Shown here: one piece after another, positions 1 to 9,496 of the stretch
Numbering within the stretch: position 1 is the stretch's first letter
Layout: each line of letters opens with the position of its first letter
Assembly: GCF_902493215.1 (NCBI RefSeq)
Contig: NZ_CABUOL010000016.1
Span: forward strand, 19,805 to 83,804
DNA from: an uncultured Mediterranea sp.
GTDB lineage: Bacteria; Bacteroidota; Bacteroidia; Bacteroidales; Bacteroidaceae
Direction: 5' to 3'
DNA length: 64,000 bases
Translations under genes and position numbers: made by a program
The notes under the pieces: generated by a model
Told to the model about the DNA's origin: nothing
Database searches by the model: none
What the model saw: only the letters and a program-made list of their open reading frames with translations

Positions 1-1544
1 AGGCCGCGGCGGTTGGGAGCCACGATGATGTAGTCGTTGGCCGCCATGATCTGGAAGTTCCAGCGGTAGCTCCAGAACTGGCTGACGGGGCTTTGCGGAC
101 CGCCTTCGCAGAAGAGCAGGGTAGGATATTTCTTGTTGGGATCGAACTGGGGCGGATAGATGACCCATGTCAGCATCTGCTTGCCGTCGGTGGTCTTCAT
201 CCAGCGGCCTTCCACGCGGCCCATGTCGAGCTGGTCGTAGATGTGCTTGTTCTCGGTTGTGAGCTGCGTGGCCTGTGCGAAGGCATCGCCTTTGCGCGTC
301 TTGTCTACGGCATAGATTTCGTCGGCCATGCTCATGGAGTGGCGGGTAGTCATCAGCTTGTCACCACAGAGGGCGATGGAACCGTAGTCGTGCATGCCTT
401 CGGTGAGCTGTACCACTTGTTCGGGCTGGTTGAGGGCGATGTAATAGATTTGTTCTTCGCCGTGCCATACGCCCAGAAAGTAGATACCTTTTGAGTCGTC
501 GTTCCATACAAAGGAGTCAACGTTCGAGGGATAGGCCTGGCTGAGGAACTTCTTTTCGCCCGTCTGGCGGTCCATGATGAAAAGGCGGTTCCAGTCGGCT
601 TCGTAACCGTCGCGCTCCATGCTCTGCCAGGCAATATACTTACCGTCGGGCGAGTATTGCGGATTGGTATCATACCCTTTGTTATCTTCGGTGATGTTGC
701 GGGTTTGTTTGCTGGCTACGTCATAAATATAGATGTCCGAGTTGGTGGAGATGGCATATTCCAGTCCTGTCTTCTTGCGGCAGGTGTAGGCCACTTCCTT
801 GCTGTCAGGACTCCAGGCCAGTTGCTCGATACCGCCGAAAGGCTTCATGGGGCTTTCGTAGGGTTCGCCTTCGAGGATGTCCTGCACGTTGCTGATGGCC
901 GATCCGTCGAAGTCGGCTACAAACGGATGGGGGGCAGTCGTTACCCACTCGTCCCAGTGCTTGTACATCAGGTCGGTAACGATGATGCCTGTCGTTTTGT
1001 CTAGGTCGGGATATTTGTCCTGTGTGCTGGGCACAGTTTTCACCTGGGCGATGAAGAGCAGACGCTTCTCGTCGGGACTGAAGGCAAAGCCTTCGATGTC
1101 GCCTTCGTAGTCGGTCAGCTGACGGCGTTCCGTTCCGTCAGGGTTCATTTCCCACACCTGGCTGCTGCCGCTTTCACTGCTCAGGTAAGCCAACTTGGTG
1201 CCTCCCTTGATCCAGGTGGGCTGGCCTTCGTGCCACGTCGTACGGGTCAGCTGCGTATTGGCACTGCCGTCGGCGTTCATCACGAAAAGTTCGGTATTGC
1301 TCTTGTTCTGGGGAACACTATAGTAGCTCACGGTGTAAGCCACCTGTTTGGCGTCGGGCGAAGGGGTTACACTTCCGATGCGTCCCATGGCCCAGAGGGC
1401 CTCGGGCGTCATGCGGCGGTTCTCGATGCGGATATCCGAACGTCCGATGAGGTCTGCATCGCCTTCTTTAGTGGCTTCGGACGAGCTGCCGCACGAAGCC
1501 AGTGTCATCACTGCTGACATAAGTAAAAGGTTGGTTGGTTTCAT
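1..1544 (-). CDS. S9 family serine peptidase lipoprotein, N-terminal part
   Basis: Partial gene: its 3' end, including the alpha/beta-hydrolase catalytic domain, lies beyond position 1. My translation gives about 514 residues. It begins with a lipoprotein signal (LASC lipobox near residue 18), so the protein is probably anchored in the envelope. The middle reads as beta-propeller repeats of the PD40/WD40-like type (motifs such as SPDAKQVAYT, SPDEKRLLFIA, SPDSKEVAYT, SPDGKYIAW). The visible C-terminal end has GGP followed by APNRRG, as found where the catalytic domain of S9 oligopeptidases starts. The family removes dipeptides or acyl-amino acids from short peptides. The start is the ATG at 1544; a TACCTTTG -7 box lies about 33 bases upstream. 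The exact S9 subfamily cannot be decided without the catalytic part. Confidence 0.85.
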   Translation of the reverse strand, partial: MKPTNLLLMSAVMTLASCGSSSEATKEGDADLIGRSDIRIENRRMTPEALWAMGRIGSVTPSPDAKQVAYTVSYYSVPQNKSNTELFVMNADGSANTQLTRTTWHEGQPTWIKGGTKLAYLSSESGSSQVWEMNPDGTERRQLTDYEGDIEGFAFSPDEKRLLFIAQVKTVPSTQDKYPDLDKTTGIIVTDLMYKHWDEWVTTAPHPFVADFDGSAISNVQDILEGEPYESPMKPFGGIEQLAWSPDSKEVAYTCRKKTGLEYAISTNSDIYIYDVASKQTRNITEDNKGYDTNPQYSPDGKYIAWQSMERDGYEADWNRLFIMDRQTGEKKFLSQAYPSNVDSFVWNDDSKGIYFLGVWHGEEQIYYIALNQPEQVVQLTEGMHDYGSIALCGDKLMTTRHSMSMADEIYAVDKTRKGDAFAQATQLTTENKHIYDQLDMGRVEGRWMKTTDGKQMLTWVIYPPQFDPNKKYPTLLFCEGGPQSPVSQFWSYRWNFQIMAANDYIIVAPNRRG

Positions 1545-1576
1545 ATAAATGTTTTTTCGTTATGATTGTCTGTCTG

Positions 1577-1584
1577 CAAAGGTA
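1577..1584 (-). promoter_or_regulatory. Bacteroides -7 box (TACCTTTG)
   Basis: On the minus strand TACCTTTG matches the Bacteroides sigma-ABfr -7 consensus TAnnTTTG and lies about 33 bases before the S9 peptidase start. No good TTTG -33 box is seen at the usual spacing, so this is a partial match. Confidence 0.4.
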
Positions 1585-1622
1585 TGCATTCGTCCCGAAA
1601 AAACATTGTTTTCCTCCGATTA

Positions 1623-2384
1623 TTAGAACCATTCCCTGAAAGCAGGGACACGTGCCTTGCTGATGAGGACCTTTTCGTCGGTAGGAGGGGTAAGCTGGAG
1701 CACCATGCGTCCGCCAAACCACAGGCTGACGCCGGTAACCGCCTTGTGGGCCACGATATACTGGCGGTTGGCGCGGAAGAACTGGCGGGGATTGAGCTGA
1801 TCGGCCAGTTCGTCGAGCGTCTGCTGGAAGAGGAAAGTTTCGCCTGACAGGGTGACAGCCTTGACCGCTCCTCCATCAATGTAGAAATAGCTGATTTGCT
1901 CTACACCGACGGGCACGAAACGGTCACCCTTTACGGGGACAAGGAAATGGGTCTTGTAGCTTTCTTCCCGCTTCAGGGCGCGCATCACGGCTTGCAGGTC
2001 GGTAGCCGGTTGGCTGGACGTGCCGATGTTGCCGAGTATGTTCAGCTTGTCGACAGCCTTTTGCAGGTCGGCGCTGCCGATGGGCTTCAGCAGATAAGCG
2101 ATGCTGTTCACTCGGAAGGCCTGCAGGGCATATTCGTCGTAGGCGGTGGTGAAGATGATGGGGCAGGTGATGTCCACATGTTCGAAGATGCCGAAAGCCG
2201 AGCCGTCGGCCAGATGGATGTCCATAAAGACCAGTTCGGGCATGGGGTGGGAGGCAAACCACTCCAGCGTACCGGTCACACTGTCTGTTTCGCCTACGAT
2301 GTCAAAGTCGGCATCGACCTCCTTCATGGCAGCCTTCAGGTTACGGAGGGCGGCCTTTTCGTCTTCTATAATCAGTGTTTTCAT
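1623..2384 (-). CDS. LytTR-family response regulator
   Basis: 253 residues. An N-terminal receiver domain (about 1-120) has the acidic pair near residues 8-9 (IEDE), the phospho-acceptor Asp in FMDIHLADG, and the conserved Lys in YLLKPI. A C-terminal LytTR DNA-binding domain covers about 145-250. Its ATG overlaps the last codon of the upstream histidine kinase gene by four bases, so the two are translationally coupled. It ends the operon with the metal-efflux genes and probably controls envelope or efflux genes. The target is not known from the sequence. Confidence 0.92.
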   Translation of the reverse strand: MKTLIIEDEKAALRNLKAAMKEVDADFDIVGETDSVTGTLEWFASHPMPELVFMDIHLADGSAFGIFEHVDITCPIIFTTAYDEYALQAFRVNSIAYLLKPIGSADLQKAVDKLNILGNIGTSSQPATDLQAVMRALKREESYKTHFLVPVKGDRFVPVGVEQISYFYIDGGAVKAVTLSGETFLFQQTLDELADQLNPRQFFRANRQYIVAHKAVTGVSLWFGGRMVLQLTPPTDEKVLISKARVPAFREWF

Positions 2385-3424
2385 ATCAGCGGCAGGGTTA
2401 CTTTAAACAGTTTTTCGTTTTCTTCGATGGTGATGTCCTGTCCGAAGAGCAGGCGGTAGCGTTTGGACAGGTTGGCCAGTCCGATGCACGTACTGCTGCT
2501 GTCCGTCAGTTTGGGTTGGATGCGGTTGCTTACGCAAAGCCCGTTTCCTTCGGCATGGATGCGGATGGTCAGCGGATTGCGGTTGCTGATTTCGTTGTGC
2601 TTTACCGCGTTCTCCACCAGCATCTGCACGGCCATTGGCGGTACCTGGCGTTGCAGGAGTTCCTGCGGGATGTCGATGTCAAAGTGCAGGTTGTCTTCGT
2701 AGCGCATTTGCAGCAGGTAGAGGTACGAATGTACGAAACTCATTTCTTCGTTCAGCGACACGGTGTGCGACAGGTTGTCGTGCAGCGTGTAGCGCATCAC
2801 CCGCGACAGTTCCTGCAGATAGTTTTGAGCTTTGTCGGGCGATTCGCGTATCAGGGAATACAGCGTGTTGAGCGAGTTGAAGAGCATGTGCGGATTGAGC
2901 TGGCTTTTCAGGGCTTCGTACTGGTTGACGAGGTTTTCCGAACGCAGCTGCTCGTTTTCGAGCAACATGCGTCGGCTACACTGATTCTGGTAGTCCAGAT
3001 AGCAGGTACCGGTGACGATGCAGGCTATCAGGATATCTCTCAGCGGATGCAGGTAGTGATGCAGCATGGCCGTGATGGCGGGCACTTCGAAATGCTGGTG
3101 GATGTAGACAAAACCTTTCCCCAGCAGGTTGCACACGACCAATGTGACCACGAATGTAAGGGCGACCCTCTTCCAGCCCAGTTCCCTGGCAGGGGTGCCG
3201 GGTATCATCATTCGGATGTTCAGTAAGAAGAGCAGCAGAATGGAAAAATAGGTGAACAGGATTTCGTAACTTACGTTGGCCCAATGGATGTCCGGGAACA
3301 GATGGCTGCCCGTTTCGGGGTCGGACAGCGCTATCAGTTCGGGCAGGTGCATGAGGAACGCCACCAGAATGGCGATGGCGTTCAGCATCAGCAGAAATCT
3401 TTTATGGATGTGAAACAACTTCAT
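2381..3424 (-). CDS. Sensor histidine kinase, LytS/YehU type
   Basis: 347 residues. The first 150 or so hold about four hydrophobic segments and no obvious periplasmic sensor domain. The kinase core begins with the His box of the His_kinase family (QLNPHMLFNSLN, near residue 195), followed by a HATPase domain with LVENAVKHN. This is the standard partner of a LytTR response regulator, and the two genes overlap by 4 bp. It starts 10 bases after the stop of the RND adaptor gene, so it is probably cotranscribed with the efflux system. Coupling a LytS/LytTR pair to a CusBA-like pump suggests sensing of metal or envelope stress; that link is inferred from position only. Confidence 0.9.
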   Translation of the reverse strand: MKLFHIHKRFLLMLNAIAILVAFLMHLPELIALSDPETGSHLFPDIHWANVSYEILFTYFSILLLFLLNIRMMIPGTPARELGWKRVALTFVVTLVVCNLLGKGFVYIHQHFEVPAITAMLHHYLHPLRDILIACIVTGTCYLDYQNQCSRRMLLENEQLRSENLVNQYEALKSQLNPHMLFNSLNTLYSLIRESPDKAQNYLQELSRVMRYTLHDNLSHTVSLNEEMSFVHSYLYLLQMRYEDNLHFDIDIPQELLQRQVPPMAVQMLVENAVKHNEISNRNPLTIRIHAEGNGLCVSNRIQPKLTDSSSTCIGLANLSKRYRLLFGQDITIEENEKLFKVTLPLI

Positions 3425-3433
3425 GCGGCAAAG

Positions 3434-4357
3434 TTAGTGTTTTTTATCCGTAATTTGGGCAGATACATACATTCCCGGCCTGAAATTCGGACATGCCTGT
3501 GTGATACGGGCGTACACTTTGATGGATCGGTTCATGTTGTCTACCATCTGGTCTACCGAAATCAGTTCGGCCGAGAAGGTACTGTCGGGCATACCGTTGA
3601 CCTTGAACGTAAAGCAGCTGCCCGGCAGGAGTTTATCCAGATCTTTTTCGTAGGCGGTCAGTTGCAGCATGGGCGTACTCTTGTCGATGACGTCGCATAC
3701 CGGTTCGCCTGCCGCATAATATTTGCCGGCGTTGATGTCCATGTTGGTCACGTAGCCGTTGCGTGGAGCCCGTACTTCAAGGTAAGTGCGGATGCCTTTT
3801 TGATTCAGGGTGGCGGTGTCGGTTCCCAGCAGGGTGAGTTGGGCAGCCGCGGCTTCCATGCGGCTCTTCATGGACAGATAGTCGGCCTTGCTCTGCTGCA
3901 TGCGTTTCAGTGAAGCCGATTCGCCGGACACCAGTTTCTGCTGACGGTCGTATTCTTTGGCCAGGTATTCCGTTTGGGCGGCTGCATCGAGGTAAGACTG
4001 CTGGAGTTCAATGAAAGCCGGGTTGGCCAGTGTCAGGATAATTTCTCCCTTGCGTACGTATTCACCGGGCAGGATGCGGATGTTCTGTACGGAGCCTCCC
4101 ATGCTCAGCGTGACGGTGACATGGTTTTGAGGCGGCATTACGATAACACCGTTGAACGACGGCGGATTGGCCACATTCGTGGCTCCGCTTACGCCGTCCA
4201 CTTCAGGCGTCTGTGTGCTGTCTGCGTCGGATTGAGCCACTGTCTCTGCCGTGCCGGCAGAGGAGGCCGGTTGCTCCGAAGTACTTGAACACGATGTTGC
4301 CAGCAGGGCAAGCATCAGGTAAATCATGCGTTGTTTCATCAGGTTCATTCTATTCAT
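3434..4357 (-). CDS. RND efflux periplasmic adaptor (CusB/CzcB-like) lipoprotein
   Basis: 307 residues. The N-terminal signal ends in a lipobox (LLATSC), followed by a Ser/Thr-rich linker. The rest is a membrane-fusion protein: a lipoyl-like half motif (VTVTLSMGGSVQNI), an alpha-helical hairpin (about 110-165, starting LTLANPAFIELQQSYLDA), the second lipoyl half (VRAPRNGYV) and a beta-barrel segment. It should bridge the inner-membrane pump encoded just upstream and its outer-membrane channel. It lies 37 bases after the pump gene. Several in-frame Met codons near the start (4357, 4348, 4339) leave the exact start uncertain; all retain the lipoprotein signal. Confidence 0.88.
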   Translation of the reverse strand: MNRMNLMKQRMIYLMLALLATSCSSTSEQPASSAGTAETVAQSDADSTQTPEVDGVSGATNVANPPSFNGVIVMPPQNHVTVTLSMGGSVQNIRILPGEYVRKGEIILTLANPAFIELQQSYLDAAAQTEYLAKEYDRQQKLVSGESASLKRMQQSKADYLSMKSRMEAAAAQLTLLGTDTATLNQKGIRTYLEVRAPRNGYVTNMDINAGKYYAAGEPVCDVIDKSTPMLQLTAYEKDLDKLLPGSCFTFKVNGMPDSTFSAELISVDQMVDNMNRSIKVYARITQACPNFRPGMYVSAQITDKKH

Positions 4358-4394
4358 TGTTCTTGTTTTTTTGAATTGGCAAAAAGTTTACGTT

Positions 4395-7300
4395 TCAGTT
4401 TGTTTGCTCCGTGTAGAGTTCCAGTTCGAGTAAAGTCACGTTGTAGGCATAAACTGTCTCTATATAGCTCCGTCTGATTTCACGGGCGGCATTCAGGCTT
4501 TGGATAAATTCGCTGATACCGGTTTCGTTGGCCTGGAATTTCTTCAGGGCGCTGTTCTGCAAGGCATCCGCTTCTTTTACGGCGGCCTGCTGGTAGTAGG
4601 TCAGGCGTTCGCGCTGGCGGGCCAGCTGGCTTTGCAGTTCGTTCACTTTGTTGGACAGTTGGCGGCGGTTGTCTTCGGCCTCCCAGCTGGCGGTCTGCAG
4701 GCTGATTCGTGCCTGCTTGGCACGGCTCCGTTGGGGGAAGAAGAGGATGGGGAAGGATACTCCCACCATCCACGAATCGAGTCCGGTGAGCGGAGCTATC
4801 TTCTGGCGGACATAGCCTACGGAAAACTCCGGGAAGAAACGGCTTCGTTCTATTTTCAGCAAGTCTTTTTTCTCCTGTACCTGCGTGTCGAAATAGGTTA
4901 GGTGACGGCTGGACAACGACAGACCGCCGGTAGGTATCTGCATCACCGTCAGCGTGGTGTCGGCGGGCAGCAGAGGCTGGTCGCTGTAGCAGGTCCAGGC
5001 AAACCGTCGTCCGGCCAGTGTCAGTTCCTCCGAGGCTTCCATCCAGCGGGTATACAGGTCGGCTGCCATGGCTGTTATCATGTTGCGTTCAGCCAGGTCA
5101 ATATCCCCTTGGCTGTAACGTTCTTCGCCGCTCTTTTTCAGTCGTTCGGCCAGTTCCTTCTGTCCGTTGTATAGGGCGTTGAGCTGGTAGGCATACTGGT
5201 AATAGGCCCAGGCCCGTTTCACTTCGGCTATAATCTCCTTTTTTACCATGTCGCGATAGCTTTCTCCCTTGCTGATTTGCGTGTTGGACAATGCATTTTT
5301 GTAGAAGGGGGTGAGCAGGGAACCGAGCGACTGTTCCACGGCCAGTTCGTTGTCGTGGCGGTCGGTACCGTTCAGCTGCCCCCAGGAATAGCTGAAGGAG
5401 GTATTTCCTCCGTCCCAGGCTTCTCCTTTCGAGGCCCGTGCCCGTTCAATCTCCGATTCGGCCATCTTGAGGCGCGGGTGGTTGTTCAGGGCGGTTTCGA
5501 CGGCCTGTTCCAGGGTGACGGTCTGTTGTGCCTGTACGGCAGGTGCCAGCATGGCTATTAGGGCGAAGCTCAGGGCGGCTCTGCGGACAGCAAGACGATT
5601 TTTTCTGCGCATGCGTCCGGCAGCAATGCTGTTCACCAGACGATAGAAGACGGGGATGATAATCAGCGTCAGGATGGTAGATACAATCAGGCCGCCTATC
5701 ACGACGGTGGCCAACGGACGTTGTACCTCGGCTCCTGCCGAAGTGGCGATAGCCATCGGTACGAAGCCCAGCGAAGCCACCAGACCTGTCAGGAAGACGG
5801 GACGTAGTAGGTGCGGGCATCCCAGGGAAATGATACGGTCGGTACACATGTGGTAATTGTTCTTTTTACGTAAATCGTTGAAATGATTGATCATCAGGAT
5901 ACCGTTCAGCACGGCCACGCCGAAGAGGGCAATGAAGCCTACGCCGGCCGAGATGCTGAAGGGCAGGCCGCGCATCCACAGGGCTACGATACCACCGATG
6001 AGCGACAGCGGTACGGTGGAGAAGACCACCAGCGAATAGATGACACTGCGGAAGGCGAAGAACAGTAGCAACAGGATGAGCAGCAGGGCGATGGGGATGA
6101 CCACCGTCAGGGTGCTGATGGCATTCTGCAGGTTTTCGAACTGGCCGCCGTATTCAAAGTAGTAACCGGGTTTCAGCTTCACGTTCTTGTCCAGCGACTC
6201 GCTGATTTGGCTGACCACCTGCTGGATGTCGGCATCGCGTACGTTCACGCCGATGACCACACGCCGCTTGGTGGCATCGCGGTTGATTTGCAGCGGACCG
6301 TTCACCAGCTCGATGCTGGCCACTTCGCTGACAGGCAGCTGGATGTTGTCTTTGGTACGGACAAACAGCTTGTCGATGTTCAGGTCACTCACTTTTTCCT
6401 TGTCCAGGCGGACTACAAGGTCGAAACGGCGTTCGTTCTCGAAGACCACTCCTGCCGTTTCGCCGGCATAGGCCGTGCGGATGACGGTATTCAGCTCTTC
6501 GATGTCGATGCCGTAGCGGGCTATCTTGGCACGGTCGAAGCGGACAAGCAGCTGGGGCAGGCCCATGGCCTGTTCTACCAGCACGTCGGCGGCTCCCGGT
6601 ACCTGTTCTACGTAGCGGGCCGCTTCACGGGCCTTGGCATAGAGTTCGCCCATGTCTTCACCGTAGAGCTTGATGGCGATGTCGGCCTTGGCACCGGTCA
6701 TCAGTTCGTTGAAGCGGAGCTGGATGGGCTGGCTGAAGTTGAATTCTGCCCCTTTGATGGATTCCAGACACTGCTTCATCTTCTCCACCATTTCCGCACG
6801 GCTCGAAGCGGATGTCCATTCGCTGAAGGGTTTCATGACAATCATCACGTCAGCGTCTTCTACGGCCATCGGGTCGGTGGGCACTTCTGCCGTACCGATT
6901 TTGGCCACGACGTGCTTGATTTCGGGAAAACTTTCCTTCAGTTTCTTTTCGGCTTCGAGCGAAAGCTCGATACTTTGGCTTAGCGAACTGCCTGCGGGCA
7001 GGGTCATTTGCATGGCAAAGTCGCCTTCGTCGAGGGTGGGGATGAATTCAGCTCCCAGTTTCGTGAAGAGCAGCAACGAGAGCAATAGGGCCACGAAGGA
7101 GACGGCAATGGTGCCCCATACATGCGACAGGCTGAAGCGGAGTATGCGTCCGTAGACTTTGTTCAGTCCGTCAAAGAAACGGTCGGCCAGTGTCGGTTTC
7201 ACCGTTACGGTGCGTTTCAGGAAGAGCGAAGCCATCATGGGCACGTAGGTGACGGACAAAAGCAGGGCGCCGATAATGCAGAATACCAGTGTCTTGGCCA

Positions 7301-8729
7301 TCGGTGTGAAATATTTGCCCTCGATACCGGTTAGGGTCAGGATAGGGAAGAAAACGATGAGGATGATGAGCACGGCAAATGTGGCACTCCGCACTACACG
7401 TCCGGCTCCTTTTTCCACTTCACGGTCCATTTCTTCACGACTCAAGGTGCGGCCCCGCAACTCCCGTCCGAAGAGATGGGCCAGGATACCTTCCAGGATG
7501 ACGATGGAGCCGTCTACCACGATACCAAAGTCGATGGCACCGAGGCTCATCAGATTGGCCGATACGTTGAAGATACGCATCAGGATGAAGGCAAAGAGCA
7601 TGGCCAGCGGAATAACCGAAGCCACAATCAGGCCGGCCCGCACATTGCCCAGGAAGATAATCAGCACCAGGAATACGATGATGGCTCCTTCCACCAGGTT
7701 GCGTATCACGGTCGATATGTTACGGTTCACCAGCTCCGAGCGGTTCAGGTAGGGTTCTACAGACACACCTTCGGGCAGCATCTGTTGTACCTTGGCCACC
7801 CGTTTTTCCAGTTCCTTGGTCACCACGTTGGCATTCGCGCCTTTGAGCATCATGGCAATGCCGCCCACGCACTCGCCTTCGCCGTCCTTGGTCATGGCAC
7901 CGAAGCGTTTGGGCGCACCGAACTGCACGCGGCCGATGTCGCCGATGTGTACCGGTATGCCGCCGCGGTTGGTCACCACAATCTGCTCCACGTCGTGCAG
8001 GTCGTTGATCATGCCTTCCGAACGGATGTAGTAGGCACGGTCCACCTTTTCGATGTAGCTGCCGCCCGTGTTCTGGTTGTTGCGGCTCAGGGCTTCGAAC
8101 ACTTCACCGATGGTGATGTTCAGCGAATAGAGAGCATCGGGATCGACGGCTACTTCATATTGTTTCAGGTAACCTCCGAAACTGTTGATTTCCACGATGC
8201 CGGGAATGCCCGAAAGCTGTCTCTTCACAATCCAGTCCTGGATAGTGCGCAGTTCCATGGCGTCATATCGGTCTTCATATCCCGGAGCCACTTTGAGGAC
8301 GTATTGATAGATTTCGCCCAAGCCGGTGGTGATGGGCATCAGCTCGGGCGTACCCAGTTCGGGTGGAATTTCGCCGGCCACCATCTGAATCTGTTCGTTG
8401 ACCAGCTGGCGGGCATCCAGTGTAGGGACGCTTTCCTTGAACACAACCGTCACCAGTGACAGCCCGAAACGCGATACCGAACGGATTTCCTCGACGTTCA
8501 TCACGTTGCTCATGGCTATCTCGATAGGAAAGGTGATGAGCTGTTCCACTTCCTGAGGGGCCAGGGTGGGCGAGACGGTAACAATCTGCACCTGATTGTT
8601 GGTGATGTCGGGCACAGCATCGATGGGCAGTGTAAGCATGGAATAGATGCCGCCCGCCAGAAGCAGCAAGGTGGTCAGCGCCACAAAGAGCTTCTTTCGG
8701 ATTGAGAAATGTACGATTTTTGCAAACAT
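4395..8729 (-). CDS. CusA/CzcA-type heavy-metal RND pump fused to a TolC-like outer-membrane factor
   Basis: 1444 residues, compared with about 1040 for a normal CusA. Residues 1 to about 1035 form a complete RND pump. The transmembrane 4 proton-relay motif DFGIVVDGSIVILE carries the two Asp and one Glu typical of the heavy-metal (HME) group. From about residue 1040 a basic stretch leads into a hydrophobic, signal-peptide-like segment ending in AVQAQQ. A TolC-family outer-membrane factor follows (about 1070-1444, opening TVTLEQAVETALNNHP). The pump exports metal ions such as Cu/Ag or Co/Zn/Cd; the metal cannot be told from sequence here. It is the first gene of the operon with adaptor, kinase and regulator. 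A TAACTTTG -7 box precedes it. The pump-channel fusion is known in Bacteroidetes but means one polypeptide must span both membranes or be cleaved. Confidence 0.9.
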   Translation of the reverse strand: MFAKIVHFSIRKKLFVALTTLLLLAGGIYSMLTLPIDAVPDITNNQVQIVTVSPTLAPQEVEQLITFPIEIAMSNVMNVEEIRSVSRFGLSLVTVVFKESVPTLDARQLVNEQIQMVAGEIPPELGTPELMPITTGLGEIYQYVLKVAPGYEDRYDAMELRTIQDWIVKRQLSGIPGIVEINSFGGYLKQYEVAVDPDALYSLNITIGEVFEALSRNNQNTGGSYIEKVDRAYYIRSEGMINDLHDVEQIVVTNRGGIPVHIGDIGRVQFGAPKRFGAMTKDGEGECVGGIAMMLKGANANVVTKELEKRVAKVQQMLPEGVSVEPYLNRSELVNRNISTVIRNLVEGAIIVFLVLIIFLGNVRAGLIVASVIPLAMLFAFILMRIFNVSANLMSLGAIDFGIVVDGSIVILEGILAHLFGRELRGRTLSREEMDREVEKGAGRVVRSATFAVLIILIVFFPILTLTGIEGKYFTPMAKTLVFCIIGALLLSVTYVPMMASLFLKRTVTVKPTLADRFFDGLNKVYGRILRFSLSHVWGTIAVSFVALLLSLLLFTKLGAEFIPTLDEGDFAMQMTLPAGSSLSQSIELSLEAEKKLKESFPEIKHVVAKIGTAEVPTDPMAVEDADVMIVMKPFSEWTSASSRAEMVEKMKQCLESIKGAEFNFSQPIQLRFNELMTGAKADIAIKLYGEDMGELYAKAREAARYVEQVPGAADVLVEQAMGLPQLLVRFDRAKIARYGIDIEELNTVIRTAYAGETAGVVFENERRFDLVVRLDKEKVSDLNIDKLFVRTKDNIQLPVSEVASIELVNGPLQINRDATKRRVVIGVNVRDADIQQVVSQISESLDKNVKLKPGYYFEYGGQFENLQNAISTLTVVIPIALLLILLLLFFAFRSVIYSLVVFSTVPLSLIGGIVALWMRGLPFSISAGVGFIALFGVAVLNGILMINHFNDLRKKNNYHMCTDRIISLGCPHLLRPVFLTGLVASLGFVPMAIATSAGAEVQRPLATVVIGGLIVSTILTLIIIPVFYRLVNSIAAGRMRRKNRLAVRRAALSFALIAMLAPAVQAQQTVTLEQAVETALNNHPRLKMAESEIERARASKGEAWDGGNTSFSYSWGQLNGTDRHDNELAVEQSLGSLLTPFYKNALSNTQISKGESYRDMVKKEIIAEVKRAWAYYQYAYQLNALYNGQKELAERLKKSGEERYSQGDIDLAERNMITAMAADLYTRWMEASEELTLAGRRFAWTCYSDQPLLPADTTLTVMQIPTGGLSLSSRHLTYFDTQVQEKKDLLKIERSRFFPEFSVGYVRQKIAPLTGLDSWMVGVSFPILFFPQRSRAKQARISLQTASWEAEDNRRQLSNKVNELQSQLARQRERLTYYQQAAVKEADALQNSALKKFQANETGISEFIQSLNAAREIRRSYIETVYAYNVTLLELELYTEQTN

Positions 8730-8759
8730 AAATAGTAAAAACAGAATTTATAATGGTTA

Positions 8760-8767
8760 CAAAGTTA
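8760..8767 (-). promoter_or_regulatory. -7 box (TAACTTTG) of the efflux operon
   Basis: TAACTTTG on the minus strand, about 31 bases before the pump gene ATG, fits TAnnTTTG. A TTTG -33 box at normal spacing is not evident. Confidence 0.4.
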
Positions 8768-8862
8768 CTCCCTTTACAAGCTTTCGTTTCCGGTTGGAGG
8801 GTGAAACGTCCAAAATGGCAGTTGAAGTATTCGATTGGCAGGGTTGATTTTCTTGCTTTCAC

Positions 8863-8893
8863 TTTGCTTTTCTCATGGTTTCCTTTATCTTTG
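8863..8893 (+). promoter_or_regulatory. Bacteroides-type promoter for the HTH/kinase pair
   Basis: TTTG at 8863-8866, then 19 bases, then TATCTTTG at 8886-8893. This is an exact match to TTTG-N19-TAnnTTTG. Transcription would start near 8900, giving a leader of only about 15 bases before the ATG at 8915. Confidence 0.75.
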
Positions 8894-8914
8894 CCTCACA
8901 AAACAACCGACCTT

Positions 8915-9496
8915 ATGATGGATATCTATAAACCTGAAATAGCCGAACTTCTAGTATTGGTAGAGAAGGCATATCCCAAATCGCTGCACACTTCTACCGA
9001 TTTCGACGAGTTTTCTCTCCATCTGAAGCGAGAGATGAACGAAAGTGTCTCTACCTCTACGTTGAAACGTTTGTGGGGATATGTGGGCGACAGCCATTTG
9101 CCGCGCATGCAGACGCTCGACGTATTGTCGCGTTACATCGGACATGCCGGTTTCAAGCAGTTCTGTGCCTGGCTGAAAACCAGTACGGCCTATAACTCTT
9201 CCTTCTTTTCTGCCCATCAGATTTCGGCACGCGAGCTGCAGCCCGGTTCGGAAGTGGAGATCGGATGGTCGCCCAACCGTTATTTGCGCCTCCGCTACGA
9301 AGGCAACGATTTCTTTCAGGTAGAAGAAGCGCGCCAGTCCAAGTTGCTTCAGGGCGACCGTTTCGAGGCGGTCTCGTTTCTCATGGGGCAGCCTCTGTTT
9401 CTTCCCTATGTGCTCCGCAACGGAGAACGTCTTTCGCCCTTCATTGCCGGGCGCAACGGTGGTCTTACTTTATTAAACAGTGTGGTTCATGGATGA
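8915..9496 (+). CDS. Small HTH-like protein coupled to a Ser/Thr kinase
   Basis: 193 residues, with no signal peptide. I chose the ATG at 8915 because a perfect promoter ends only 22 bases upstream, which excludes the longer open frame from 8753. The first 90 residues look like a small helical DNA-binding-like domain (about 25-85, with STSTLKRLWGYVGD and MQTLDVLSRYIG) of a type I associate with uncharacterised Bacteroidetes regulators. The last 70 residues are beta-rich. The stop overlaps the start of the kinase gene (ATGGATGA), so the products are probably made in a fixed ratio. A regulator or kinase substrate role is inference. No enzymatic motif is visible. Confidence 0.75.
   Translation: MMDIYKPEIAELLVLVEKAYPKSLHTSTDFDEFSLHLKREMNESVSTSTLKRLWGYVGDSHLPRMQTLDVLSRYIGHAGFKQFCAWLKTSTAYNSSFFSAHQISARELQPGSEVEIGWSPNRYLRLRYEGNDFFQVEEARQSKLLQGDRFEAVSFLMGQPLFLPYVLRNGERLSPFIAGRNGGLTLLNSVVHG

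Noticed and set aside
2375..3226. Plus-strand frames across the two-component genes.
   Set aside because: They mirror the kinase gene; the minus-strand product has all expected motifs.
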